DNA of 64,000 nt, taken from positions 62,001 to 126,000 of the forward strand of contig NZ_JAMXBH010000004.1 in the NCBI RefSeq assembly GCF_023913735.1, in the 5' to 3' direction. The notes under the pieces are model-generated. The model did not search any database and had not been told where the DNA came from. It worked only from the letters and a program-made list of their open reading frames with translations. The position numbers were made by a program, and so were the translations under genes. This stretch comes from Pseudarthrobacter raffinosi (GTDB taxonomy: Bacteria > Actinomycetota > Actinomycetes > Actinomycetales > Micrococcaceae). Numbering within the stretch: position 1 is the first letter of the stretch; each line of letters opens with the position of its first letter. Positions 1 to 8,011 of this stretch are shown one piece after another.

Positions 1-176
1 GTGGCCTTGCAGACGGTTGTTGCAGTGCTCCTGCCGTCCGAAAGGACCACGGTACAGACAGGCGTACCGCCACGCTTAAAGTGCGGGCTGGCGGCTTGGG
101 CTGCTGATAGTCCTGTCATGAACACGAGCAGAATGGTTGCGAACAGCATCAAGAGGGGGCGGAGGTGGGATTTCAT
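1..176 (-). CDS. small secreted protein, C-terminus beyond the window edge
   Basis: The reading frame starts at ATG 176 on the minus strand, preceded by an AGGAAG ribosome binding site, and runs off the left edge. The first 28 or so residues are a clear Sec signal peptide: K/R near the start, a hydrophobic core (LLMLFATILLVFMTG) and an AQA cleavage site. The visible mature part is short and has two cysteines about 17 residues apart (PVCTVV and TTVCKA), which could form a disulfide. No domain is recognisable from the fragment. The overlapping plus-strand frame is judged to be a shadow because only the minus frame has an RBS and a signal peptide. Confidence 0.6.
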   Translation of the reverse strand, partial: MKSHLRPLLMLFATILLVFMTGLSAAQAASPHFKRGGTPVCTVVLSDGRSTATTVCKA

Positions 177-503
177 GGTTACTTCCTGGGGGCAGCAATG
201 GTTTCAAACCAAAGATTTCGAGTTTAATCGACTCAGTTGTGCCGGCCTCGATGCCGCCACGACCGATAACGGCCCCAGGTTCCCAGTAGTTACGGGGGCC
301 AAACTCTGCGCAACTTCCCAGCTAGCAGCGCGAAAGGCGCGACCAACAGCAGATATTGACTTATTCAGAAATTCTGCTAAGGCAAGCCCAGGGCTACCCC
401 TGGCCGCGACCCTCGTCCATGGGTCGAGGGTGCCATCGGCGTCTAAGAACAATCACGTGTCGAAGCACAGCAGCCGGGCATCTTCAAGGGCCTCCGGCGG
501 TTC
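177..503. other. intergenic stretch without a supported gene
   Basis: Open frames are present on both strands but have no ribosome binding site, no domain and no convincing codon bias. The stretch must hold the promoter of the leftward secreted-protein gene; nothing else is evident until the tandem operator at 504. Confidence 0.5.
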
Positions 504-581
504 GTGACGAATTGTTTCCCTAGGTGACCTCCCGTTTCCGGACCTTTGTGACGCGCTTCGGCAGGCACCTACAGTCGATGC
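504..581 (+). promoter_or_regulatory. sir promoter: tandem operator plus leaderless -10
   Basis: Two direct copies of GTGAC-N5-GTTTC lie at 504-518 (GTGACGAATTGTTTC) and 524-538 (GTGACCTCCCGTTTC), starting exactly 20 bp apart. A -10 hexamer TACAGT (570-575) is followed by 6 nt and the sir ATG at 582. There is no Shine-Dalgarno, so the mRNA should start at or next to the A of ATG. That places the boxes at about -78 and -58, upstream of the polymerase footprint, which suits an activator. The same arrangement precedes ssuA and cysG. Confidence 0.7.
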
Positions 582-2327
582 ATGACTGATACAGCTCTAG
601 CCGGAGCGTCCGTGGACCCCGCCGCCGCCAAGCGCCCCGCGCGTGCCTCCCGCCCCGCTGCAAAGCCGCACGGGCAGTGGAAAGTGGACGGCAAAACCCC
701 GCTGAACGCCAACGAAACCTGGAAACAGGAAGACGACGGCCTCAACGTGCGCGAGCGTATCGAGACCATCTACTCCAAGGACGGCTTCGACGCCATCCCC
801 AGCCAGGACCTGCACGGCCGCTTCCGCTGGTGGGGCCTGTACACCCAGCGCAAGCCCGGGATCGACGGCGGCAAGACCGCCACGCTCGAGCCGCACGAGC
901 TGGAAGACAAGTACTTCATGCTCCGGGTCAGGATCGACGGCGGTGCGCTGACCACCGAGCAGCTGCGTGTCATCGGCCAGATTTCCGTTGATTTCGGCCG
1001 GGATTCCGCCGACCTCACGGACCGCCAGAACATCCAGCTGCACTGGATCCGCGTGGAGGACATCCCCGAGATCTGGAACCGGCTTGAGGGTGTTGGCCTG
1101 TCCACCACCGAGGCCTGCGGCGACGTGCCCCGTGTCATCCTGGGCTCGCCCGTGGCCGGCATCGCCAAGGACGAGATCATCGACCCCACGCCGCTTATCG
1201 CGGAGCTGGGGGAGCGCTTCATCGGCAACCCGCTGCTGTCCAACCTGCCGCGCAAGTACAAAACCGCCATCACCGGCCACCCCAGCCAGGACGTGGTGCA
1301 CGAGATCAACGACTTCGCCCTGGTGGGAGTCCGCCACCCCGAACTCGGCGTCGGCTACGACCTCTGGGCGGGCGGCGCGCTGTCCACCAACCCGATGCTC
1401 GGCAAGCGCCTCGGTGCCTTCGTGAAGCCCGAGGAAGCCGCCGAAGTGTGGCTCGGCGTAACCAGCATCTTCCGCGACTACGGCTACCGCCGCATGCGCA
1501 CCAAGGCCCGCCTGAAGTTCCTGATGGCCGACTGGGGACCGGCGAAATTCCGCCAGATCCTCGAGGATGAATACCTGGGCTACAAGCTGGCCGACGGGCC
1601 CGCCGCGCCCAAGCCCACCACTCCGGGCGACCACATCGGTGTGCACGAGCAGAAGGACGGCAAGTTCTTCATCGGCGCCACCCCGCTGGCAGGCCGCCTG
1701 TCCGGCGCTCAGTTGATCAAGCTCGCGGACACCCTCGAGGCCCGCGGCTCATACCGCCTGCGCACCACCCCGCACCAGAAACTCGTAGTGCTGGACGTTG
1801 CCAAGGATCACGTGGAACCGCTGGTTGCCGAGCTGGATGCCCTAGGCCTCTCCGCACGCCCGTCCGTGTTCCGCCGCGGCACCATCGCCTGCACCGGCAT
1901 CGAATACTGCAAGCTGGCCATCGTGGAAACCAAGGTCACGGCCGCCACCGCCGTCGCTGAACTGGAACGCCGCCTGGCGGACCTCGCGGAGTCCGGCGAA
2001 CTGCCGCACGCGCTGTCCCTGCACATCAACGGCTGCCCCAACTCCTGCGCCCGCATCCAGACCGCGGACATCGGCCTGAAGGGCATGATGCTGCCAACGC
2101 CCGACGGCGACCCCTCCCCGGGTTTCCAGGTCCACCTGGGCGGCGGGCTGGCTTCCAACAGCCGCGAAGAGGCTGGTTTGGGACGCACCGTCCGCGGCCT
2201 GAAGGTGTACGTCGAGGACCTGCCGGACTACGTGGAACGCGTCGTCCGCACGTTCGTGGCCCAGCGCGCCGAAGGCCAGACCTTCGCCGAATGGGCCCAC
2301 GCAGCAGACGAGGAGGCCCTCCAGTGA
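582..2327 (+). CDS. sir: ferredoxin-dependent assimilatory sulfite reductase
   Basis: Six-electron reduction of sulfite to sulfide in the cytoplasm, using siroheme and a [4Fe-4S] cluster with electrons from ferredoxin. The cluster/siroheme ligands are visible as CTGIEYC (Cys437, Cys443) and CPNSC (Cys485, Cys489). Tyr87 in GLYTQR and Cys179 in TEACGD are 92 residues apart, the same spacing as the covalently linked Tyr69-Cys161 pair described for the mycobacterial enzyme. This favours sulfite over nitrite reductase. Length 581 aa is usual for the family. It is the first gene of sir-cysH-cysD-cysN; its stop overlaps the GTG of cysH. The start has no RBS and fits leaderless initiation. The N-terminal 30 residues are A/P/K-rich and variable. 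Confidence 0.93.
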   Translation: MTDTALAGASVDPAAAKRPARASRPAAKPHGQWKVDGKTPLNANETWKQEDDGLNVRERIETIYSKDGFDAIPSQDLHGRFRWWGLYTQRKPGIDGGKTATLEPHELEDKYFMLRVRIDGGALTTEQLRVIGQISVDFGRDSADLTDRQNIQLHWIRVEDIPEIWNRLEGVGLSTTEACGDVPRVILGSPVAGIAKDEIIDPTPLIAELGERFIGNPLLSNLPRKYKTAITGHPSQDVVHEINDFALVGVRHPELGVGYDLWAGGALSTNPMLGKRLGAFVKPEEAAEVWLGVTSIFRDYGYRRMRTKARLKFLMADWGPAKFRQILEDEYLGYKLADGPAAPKPTTPGDHIGVHEQKDGKFFIGATPLAGRLSGAQLIKLADTLEARGSYRLRTTPHQKLVVLDVAKDHVEPLVAELDALGLSARPSVFRRGTIACTGIEYCKLAIVETKVTAATAVAELERRLADLAESGELPHALSLHINGCPNSCARIQTADIGLKGMMLPTPDGDPSPGFQVHLGGGLASNSREEAGLGRTVRGLKVYVEDLPDYVERVVRTFVAQRAEGQTFAEWAHAADEEALQ

Positions 2328-3049
2328 GCAACACTCAACCTGCCAACGTCCTCCGCACCCACGACGAGCTGAAGGTCATCGCCGAATCCGGCGCTGCCGA
2401 GCTCGGCTGGGACGCCCCGGCCCGCGACGTGATCGCCTGGGTGGAGCGCAACTTCGACCTCTCAGCGGTCGCCGTCGCGTGCTCCATGGCCGACGCCGTC
2501 CTGCCGGCCCTGGTCGCTGACCAGATGCCCGGCGTCGACGTCCTGTTCCTGGAGACCGGCTACCACTTCCCGGAAACCTACGCCACGCGTGACGAGGTGG
2601 CCGCGAACCTCCGCGTCAACGTGGTGGACGTCCTTCCCGAGAACACCGTGGAACAGCAGGACCGGCTCCTGGGCAAGGACCTCTTTGCCCGCGACGCCGC
2701 CCAGTGCTGCGCCCTCCGCAAGGTGGCCCCGCTGCGCCGTACGTTGGCCGGCTACGAACTCTGGTTCACCGGCGTCCGCCGCGACGAGGCTCCCACCCGG
2801 ACGAACACCCCGCTGGTGACCTGGGACGAAGTCAACGGCTTGGTCAAGGTCAACCCGGTGGCCGCGTGGACGTTCGACCAGCTGGTCCAGTACTCCGATG
2901 ACAACCTCCTGCCCGTCAACCCGCTGCTTTCCCAGGGTTACCCCTCCATTGGCTGCCAGCCCTGCACCCGCAAGGTGGCGCCCGGAGACGACCCCCGCGC
3001 CGGCCGCTGGGCAGGCACCGACAAGACAGAATGCGGACTACACGTATGA
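2324..3049 (+). CDS. cysH: APS reductase (4Fe-4S adenylyl-sulfate reductase)
   Basis: Reduces adenosine 5'-phosphosulfate to sulfite and AMP with thioredoxin-type reductant. The start is the GTG at 2324, which overlaps the sir stop (GTGA) and has GAGGAG upstream. The 241-residue product carries the two paired-cysteine motifs that bind [4Fe-4S] in APS-type enzymes, Cys128-Cys129 (QCCALRK) and Cys211/Cys214 (CQPC). The catalytic C-terminal ECGLH has Cys237. PAPS-specific enzymes lack the cluster cysteines, so this enzyme should use APS directly. That agrees with the absence of an APS kinase gene or domain nearby. The stop overlaps the cysD start. Confidence 0.93.
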   Translation: MSNTQPANVLRTHDELKVIAESGAAELGWDAPARDVIAWVERNFDLSAVAVACSMADAVLPALVADQMPGVDVLFLETGYHFPETYATRDEVAANLRVNVVDVLPENTVEQQDRLLGKDLFARDAAQCCALRKVAPLRRTLAGYELWFTGVRRDEAPTRTNTPLVTWDEVNGLVKVNPVAAWTFDQLVQYSDDNLLPVNPLLSQGYPSIGCQPCTRKVAPGDDPRAGRWAGTDKTECGLHV

Positions 3050-3993
3050 GCACTTTCCTAACTGAGGAGACCACCCAGGTGACTGAAGCCGCCGTATCCA
3101 CGCGCCTCTCCAGCCTGGACGCCCTCGAGTCTGAAGCGATCCACATCATCCGCGAAGTCGTCGCCGAGTTCGAGAAGCCGGCGCTGCTGTTCTCCGGCGG
3201 CAAGGACTCCGTGGTGATGCTGCACCTGGCCACCAAGGCCTTCTGGCCGGGCAAGGTCCCGTTTCCCGTCCTGCACGTGGACACCGGTCACAACTTCCCC
3301 GAGGTCATCGACTTCCGCGACCGCACGGTGGAGCGCCTTGGCCTGAAGCTCGTCGTCGGCTCCGTCCAGGAGTTCATCGACCGCGGCGAGCTGGCCGAGC
3401 GTGCCGACGGCACCCGCAACCCGCTGCAGACCGTCCCGCTGCTGGACGCCATCCAGCAGAACAAGTTCGACGCCGTCTTCGGCGGCGGCCGCCGTGACGA
3501 AGACAAGGCCCGCGCCAAGGAGCGCATCCTGAGCCTCCGCGACGAATTCGGCCAGTGGGACCCGCGCAACCAGCGCCCCGAACTGTGGAACCTCTACAAT
3601 GGCCGCCACACTGTGGGCCAGCACGTCCGCGCGTTCCCCATCAGCAACTGGACCGAGCTGGACATCTGGCGCTACATCGAACGCGAGAACATCGAGCTGC
3701 CGGGCCTGTACTACGCCCACGACCGCGAAGTGTTTGCCCGCGACGGCATGTGGCGTGCGGTCGGCGAAGTTTCCCAGCCGCTGCCGCACGAGCAAGTCAT
3801 CGTCAAAACCGTCCGCTACCGCACCGTGGGCGACATGTCCTGCACCGGTGCCGTTGAATCGGACGCAGCCACCGTGAGCGACGTTGTGATCGAAGTTGCC
3901 GCCTCCACCATCACCGAACGTGGCGCCACCCGTGCAGATGACCGCATCTCCGAGGCAGCCATGGAAGACCGCAAGAAGGATGGTTACTTCTAA
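3046..3993 (+). CDS. cysD: sulfate adenylyltransferase subunit 2
   Basis: The catalytic half of ATP sulfurylase, forming APS from ATP and sulfate; it works with the CysN GTPase. The PP-loop SGGKDS is at about residues 50-55, and the family patterns GGRRDEDKARAKER and the C-terminal KKDGYF ending are present. I place the start at ATG 3046, which overlaps the cysH stop (ATGA); a GTG at 3079 is the alternative. Length is 315 aa, slightly longer than the usual 300 because of a variable N-terminal tail. The stop TAA abuts the cysN ATG, so the genes are translationally coupled. Confidence 0.93.
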   Translation: MSTFLTEETTQVTEAAVSTRLSSLDALESEAIHIIREVVAEFEKPALLFSGGKDSVVMLHLATKAFWPGKVPFPVLHVDTGHNFPEVIDFRDRTVERLGLKLVVGSVQEFIDRGELAERADGTRNPLQTVPLLDAIQQNKFDAVFGGGRRDEDKARAKERILSLRDEFGQWDPRNQRPELWNLYNGRHTVGQHVRAFPISNWTELDIWRYIERENIELPGLYYAHDREVFARDGMWRAVGEVSQPLPHEQVIVKTVRYRTVGDMSCTGAVESDAATVSDVVIEVAASTITERGATRADDRISEAAMEDRKKDGYF

Positions 3994-5448
3994 ATGAGCA
4001 CTCTTAATACGCCGGTGGTTGAGCCTGTCGAAACCCTGATTTCGACAGGCTCAATCAACGAGGCCCTGCCCACCACGCTGTTCCGCTTCGCCACCGCGGG
4101 ATCGGTCGACGACGGGAAGTCCACTTTGGTGGGCCGTCTCCTGCACGATTCCAAGGCGATTCTTGCTGACACGCTCGACGCCGTTGCCCGCACCTCCGCG
4201 GACCGAGGCTTCGGCGGCGCGGCAGGCGGCATCGACCTGGCCCTCCTGACCGACGGCCTGCGCGCAGAGCGCGAGCAGGGCATCACCATCGACGTCGCAT
4301 ACCGCTACTTCGCCACGGACCGCCGCAGCTTCATCCTGGCGGACTGCCCCGGGCACGTTCAGTACACCAAAAACACGGTGACCGGCGCGTCCACGGCGGA
4401 TGCCGTCGTCGTACTCATTGATGCCCGCAAGGGTGTCCTGGAGCAGACGCGCCGGCACCTGTCCGTGCTGCAGCTGCTGCGGGTGGCGCACGTGATTGTG
4501 GCCGTGAACAAGATCGACCTGGTGGACTTCAGCGAGTCCGTGTTCCGTGAGATCCAGGCCGATGTGCAGCAGGTGGCCCGCGAACTGGGCATCGGCTCCG
4601 CCGAGCTGGGCAGCGCGGACCACATCGATGACCTGCTGGTGATCCCGGTGTCCGCCCTCGACGGCGACAACGTGGTGGACCGTTCCGAGCGCACCCCCTG
4701 GTACGACGGTCCCGCCCTGCTGGAGGTCCTCGAGACCCTGCCCGCCGCAGACGAGATCGACACGCAGCTGGAGAGTTTCCGTTTCCCGGTGCAGCTGGTC
4801 ATCCGGCCGCAGGGTGCGCTGGCTCCCGACGCCGTTGCCGGCGGCCTGGACGTTGAGGCCTACCGTGACTACCGCGCGTACGCCGGCCAGATCACCGAGG
4901 GTTCGGTGAAAGTCGGGGATTCGGTGTCCGTGCTGACACCGGGCCAGGCTCCGCGCACGACGACGGTGATTGGCATCGATTTCGCCGGTGATTCGCTGGA
5001 GGAAGCGTTCGCCCCGCAGTCCGTGGCGATCCGCCTGGCGGATGAGTTCGACGTGGCCCGCGGTGACACGATCGCCGCCTCCGGCACCGTCCGCGAGTCC
5101 ACCGCCGACCTGTACGCCGCGCTGTGCTGGCTGTCGCCGAAGCCGCTGCGGGAAGGTGCCAAGGTGCTGGTCAAGCACGGCACACGCACCGTCCAGGCGC
5201 TGGTCCGCAGCGTCAGCGGCAAGCTGGACCTGGCCACGTTCAAGCTCGAAGGCGCGTCCAGCCTGGAGCTGAACGACATCGGCCACGCGCAGCTCCGGCT
5301 CGCCGCGCCGCTGCCGCTGGAGAACTACCTGCACCATCGCCGCACCGGCGCGTTCCTCGTCATCGACCCGCTGGACGGCAACACGCTGGCCGCGGGCCTC
5401 GTCAAGGACCACCCGGGCGACCACGAGGACGAGCGCTACTCTATCTAA
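3994..5448 (+). CDS. cysN: sulfate adenylyltransferase subunit 1 (GTPase)
   Basis: EF-Tu-like GTPase that drives APS synthesis by CysD. G1 GSVDDGKS is at residues 36-43, DCPGH at 117-121 and NKID at 172-175, with the elongation-factor-like beta-barrels following. At 484 aa it has no C-terminal APS kinase domain (a CysNC fusion would be about 600 aa). The N-terminus is odd. The family normally begins a few residues before the TTLFRFATAGS strand, but here about 20 extra residues are encoded by an inserted palindromic repeat (4019-4054). No alternative start lies after the repeat, so the repeat appears to be translated. Last gene of the sir operon. Confidence 0.92.
   Translation: MSTLNTPVVEPVETLISTGSINEALPTTLFRFATAGSVDDGKSTLVGRLLHDSKAILADTLDAVARTSADRGFGGAAGGIDLALLTDGLRAEREQGITIDVAYRYFATDRRSFILADCPGHVQYTKNTVTGASTADAVVVLIDARKGVLEQTRRHLSVLQLLRVAHVIVAVNKIDLVDFSESVFREIQADVQQVARELGIGSAELGSADHIDDLLVIPVSALDGDNVVDRSERTPWYDGPALLEVLETLPAADEIDTQLESFRFPVQLVIRPQGALAPDAVAGGLDVEAYRDYRAYAGQITEGSVKVGDSVSVLTPGQAPRTTTVIGIDFAGDSLEEAFAPQSVAIRLADEFDVARGDTIAASGTVRESTADLYAALCWLSPKPLREGAKVLVKHGTRTVQALVRSVSGKLDLATFKLEGASSLELNDIGHAQLRLAAPLPLENYLHHRRTGAFLVIDPLDGNTLAAGLVKDHPGDHEDERYSI
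4019..4054. repeat. REP-like palindrome inside the cysN coding sequence
   Basis: Perfect 15-bp inverted repeat: TTGAGCCTGTCGAAA at 4019-4033 and its complement at 4040-4054, with a 6-nt loop. It encodes residues 9-21 of CysN in frame. The GGTTGAGCCTGTCGAAACC type of sequence is familiar to me as an intergenic repeat in Arthrobacter-like genomes. A degenerate half copy occurs at 24971. Confidence 0.85.
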
Positions 5449-5460
5449 GTTTCTGCCGAA

Positions 5461-5521
5461 AACCGCGGCTTGTTCGCAGATTCTGGCCTTCACGGGCCGG
5501 TTTTGCGAACAAGCCGCGGTT
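5461..5521. repeat. long palindrome between cysN and rtcB
   Basis: Perfect 18-bp arms: 5461-5478 (AACCGCGGCTTGTTCGCA) and 5504-5521. The 25-nt loop itself contains a small GGCC/GGCC stem. There is no T-run on the plus strand, so it is not a classical terminator, although it sits right after the cysN stop. It shares the TTGTTCGC arm with the palindrome at 63241. Confidence 0.8.
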
Positions 5522-5558
5522 TCGTCGTTTCCGTATCCTTAACAGTGGGAGGCGCGGC

Positions 5559-6725
5559 GTGGAGACCATCAACAGCAAGCTCATCAGCTGGGCCTCGATC
5601 CTGGACGCCAAGACCCGCGAGCAGGCGCTGGCCACGTCCACGCTGCCGTTCATCTACCCGCACCTTGCCCTGATGCCGGACGCGCACCTGGGCAAGGGCG
5701 CCACCGTCGGCTCGGTGATCCCCACCCTGCGCGCCATCATCCCGGCCGCCGTGGGCGTGGACATCGGCTGCGGCATGATCGCCGTGCGGACCCGGTACTC
5801 GGTCAAGGACCTGCCCAAGGACCGCAAACGGCTGCGCGAGGACATCGAACGGGCCATTCCGTTGTCCGCCGGGCATAACAACAGGAGCGTCCAGCACACT
5901 GCCGAACCGCGCCTCGCCGAGCTCCGGAAGCTCGCGGCGCAGGCCGGCTTCAACCCGGCCCAGTATCTGGCCAAGTGGGAGCTTCAGCTGGGCTCGCTGG
6001 GATCAGGCAACCACTTCATCGAGGTCTCCGCCGACGAAACCGACGCCGTCTGGCTGTTCCTGCACTCGGGCTCGCGGGGCGTGGGCAACAAGATCGCGCA
6101 GCACCACATCGGCGTCGCCCAGCAGGTGACCCGGAAGCGCGGGACCAGGCTGCCTGACCCGGACCTCGCCTACCTGGAGGAGGGTACCAGCGAGTTCGCC
6201 CGCTACATCAAGGAACTACGCTGGGCCCAACATTTCGCCCTCCTCAACCGCGAGGAAATGATGGACCGCGTCATTACGCAGTTCGGGCACTGGGTGGGCG
6301 GCCATGTCAAGGAGCGCGAGCGGATCAACTGCCACCACAACTTCACCCAGCAGGAGACCCATTACGGCAAATCCGTGTGGGTATCGCGGAAGGGGGCGAT
6401 CAGAGCCGAGCACGGCGATCCGGGACTTATCCCCGGGTCCATGGGGACGGCGTCGTACGTAGTGGAGGGGCTGGGGAACCCCGTCTCGCTGAACTCCTCC
6501 CCGCACGGGGCCGGCCGCGAGTACTCCCGGACGGCTGCCCGAAAAACGTTCTCGCTGGCCGAGCTGAAGACGGCCATGCAGGGCATCGAATTCCGGGCAA
6601 CCGAGGCGTTCATCGACGAAATTCCGGCGGCGTACAAACCCATCGATGTGGTGATGAGGGACGCGGCGGACCTGGTCACGGTGCGCCACAAACTGCGGCA
6701 GCTGGTCAACGTCAAAGGGGACTGA
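5559..6725 (+). CDS. rtcB: RtcB-type RNA-splicing ligase
   Basis: GTP- and Mn-dependent RNA ligase that joins 2',3'-cyclic phosphate or 3'-phosphate ends to 5'-OH ends. The start is GTG 5559 with GGAGG 6 nt upstream; the longer open frame upstream overlaps cysN and is not coding. The metal-binding Asp68/Cys71 are in GVDIGCGM. PDAHLGKG is at about 40-47, GSLGSGNHF at about 145-153 and LHSGSRG at about 169-175. SPHGAGR contains the histidine that is guanylylated (His316). At 388 aa it is a short bacterial form. No rtcA, rtcR or archease gene is nearby, and the link to the sulfur genes is positional only. Confidence 0.92.
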   Translation: METINSKLISWASILDAKTREQALATSTLPFIYPHLALMPDAHLGKGATVGSVIPTLRAIIPAAVGVDIGCGMIAVRTRYSVKDLPKDRKRLREDIERAIPLSAGHNNRSVQHTAEPRLAELRKLAAQAGFNPAQYLAKWELQLGSLGSGNHFIEVSADETDAVWLFLHSGSRGVGNKIAQHHIGVAQQVTRKRGTRLPDPDLAYLEEGTSEFARYIKELRWAQHFALLNREEMMDRVITQFGHWVGGHVKERERINCHHNFTQQETHYGKSVWVSRKGAIRAEHGDPGLIPGSMGTASYVVEGLGNPVSLNSSPHGAGREYSRTAARKTFSLAELKTAMQGIEFRATEAFIDEIPAAYKPIDVVMRDAADLVTVRHKLRQLVNVKGD

Positions 6726-6739
6726 GCCGGGCCCGGAAT

Positions 6740-6816
6740 GTGACGCTGCATGAACCCGCGTGACCCCCCGTTTCTGCTTCATTGAATGGGTTTAGGTCAC
6801 TCCCTATGGTGAAACA
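6740..6816 (+). promoter_or_regulatory. ssuA promoter: tandem operator plus leaderless -10
   Basis: A strong box GTGACCCCCCGTTTC lies at 6760-6774, with a weaker upstream copy GTGACGCTGCATGAA at 6740-6754, again 20 bp apart. The -10 TATGGT (6805-6810) is followed by 6 nt and the ATG at 6817, with no Shine-Dalgarno. Relative to that ATG the boxes start at -77 and -57, as at sir and cysG. Confidence 0.65.
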
Positions 6817-7974
6817 ATGACTAGTTCCAAGCCCGGGATGACCCGCATCGTGGCAGGCGAAAGCGCCGTACCCAAGCGCAAGCGTGCCATCGAGGCGGCC
6901 CTGGCCATCGGGCTCGTCTTCCTGATCGCCGCCGGTGCCGTTGTGGCGTCGTCCATCTCCCGTAATACTGCGGCAGAGGCAGCCCTCCCGTCGCCCACTC
7001 CGGCCGCAGAACTGAAGCTTGGCTACTTCGGGAACTTGACGCATGCCCCGGCCCTGGTGGGCGTGAAACAGGGGATCCTCGCCCGGAATCTGGGCAACAC
7101 CAAGCTCAGCACCGAAACTTTCAACGCCGGGCCTGCCGCGATTGAGGCCCTGAACGCCGGCGCCATCGACGCGGCATACATCGGCCCGAATCCCGCGATC
7201 AACTCGTTTGTCAAGAGCGAGGGGGAGTCCGTCAGCGTCATCGCGGGCGCCGCAGCGGGTGGGGCGCAGCTGGTTGTGCGTCCGGAAATCAACTCGGCGG
7301 CCGAGCTCAAGGGCAAGACCCTGGCCTCGCCTCAGCTGGGCGGCACGCAGGACGTGGCGCTTCGCGCCTGGCTCGGCTCGCAGGGCTACAAGACCAACGT
7401 GGACGGCAGCGGCGACGTTTCAATCAACCCCACGGAGAACGCCCAGACGCTGAAACTGTTCCAGGATGGAAAGCTCGACGGCGCGTGGTTGCCTGAGCCG
7501 TGGGCGTCCCGTTTGGTGCTCCAGGCCGGAGCCAAGGTCCTGGTGGACGAAAAGGACCTCTGGGACGGCTCGCATTCCGGCAAGGCCGGCGAGTTCCCCA
7601 CCACCATCCTGATTGTGAATAAGAAGTTCGCCGCCGCGCACCCGGACACCGTGAAAGCCCTGCTGCGCGGCCACGTGGAGTCCGTGGCCTGGCTGAATGA
7701 CGCGCCTGCCGCAGAGAAAACAAGTGTCATCAACGGCGCCCTGCAGGAATCGGCAGGCGCGGCGCTTCCCGCCGATGTCCTTGACCGAGCCCTGCAGAAC
7801 GTGGTTTTCACGGTGGATCCGCTCGCGGGAACCTACCCCATGCTCCTCGAAGACGGCGTGAAAGCCGGCACCACGAAGCAGGCGGACATCACCGGACTGT
7901 TCGACCTCCGTGCCCTGAACGAAGTCACCGGGACCGCCGAACGGGCCTCCGCGGCCGGCCTCGGCCAGGACTGA
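6817..7974 (+). CDS. ssuA: ABC transporter substrate-binding protein, SsuA/TauA/NrtA class
   Basis: Extracellular receptor for a sulfonate-type (or related oxyanion) importer. The protein has a basic N-terminus and one membrane segment at about residues 24-47. The NMT1/SsuA-type fold then begins at ELKLGYFGNLTHAPALVG, with the hinge-region pattern LNAGAIDAAYIGPNPAIN following. There is no lipobox cysteine, so it is probably held by the uncleaved N-terminal helix or released after cleavage. It is followed by ATPase and permease genes in the same direction. Placement under the same operator as sir and cysG ties it to sulfur supply. No ssuD or tauD desulfonating enzyme is present, so the substrate is uncertain. 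Confidence 0.82.
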   Translation: MTSSKPGMTRIVAGESAVPKRKRAIEAALAIGLVFLIAAGAVVASSISRNTAAEAALPSPTPAAELKLGYFGNLTHAPALVGVKQGILARNLGNTKLSTETFNAGPAAIEALNAGAIDAAYIGPNPAINSFVKSEGESVSVIAGAAAGGAQLVVRPEINSAAELKGKTLASPQLGGTQDVALRAWLGSQGYKTNVDGSGDVSINPTENAQTLKLFQDGKLDGAWLPEPWASRLVLQAGAKVLVDEKDLWDGSHSGKAGEFPTTILIVNKKFAAAHPDTVKALLRGHVESVAWLNDAPAAEKTSVINGALQESAGAALPADVLDRALQNVVFTVDPLAGTYPMLLEDGVKAGTTKQADITGLFDLRALNEVTGTAERASAAGLGQD

Positions 7975-8011
7975 CCGCCACCTACCGCACCAACTACTTA
8001 AGGACGGGACC

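Noticed and set aside
1..507. 168-codon plus-strand frame at the left edge
   Set aside because: No RBS, no domain; the minus strand over 1-176 encodes a signal-peptide protein with RBS, and 504-538 is operator DNA.
597..1646. Long minus-strand frame opposite sir
   Set aside because: A consequence of the GC3 bias of sir; composition is Gly/Val/Asp-rich without a start signal.
3994..5448. CysN/CysC fusion
   Set aside because: The protein ends after the elongation-factor-like barrels at 484 aa with no APS kinase P-loop, consistent with an APS-using CysH.
4051..5493. 480-codon minus-strand frame opposite cysN
   Set aside because: Antisense shadow of a clearly identified gene.
5124..5558. Upstream extension of the rtcB frame
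   Set aside because: It overlaps cysN in another frame and reads arginine/proline-rich; GTG 5559 has the ribosome binding site.
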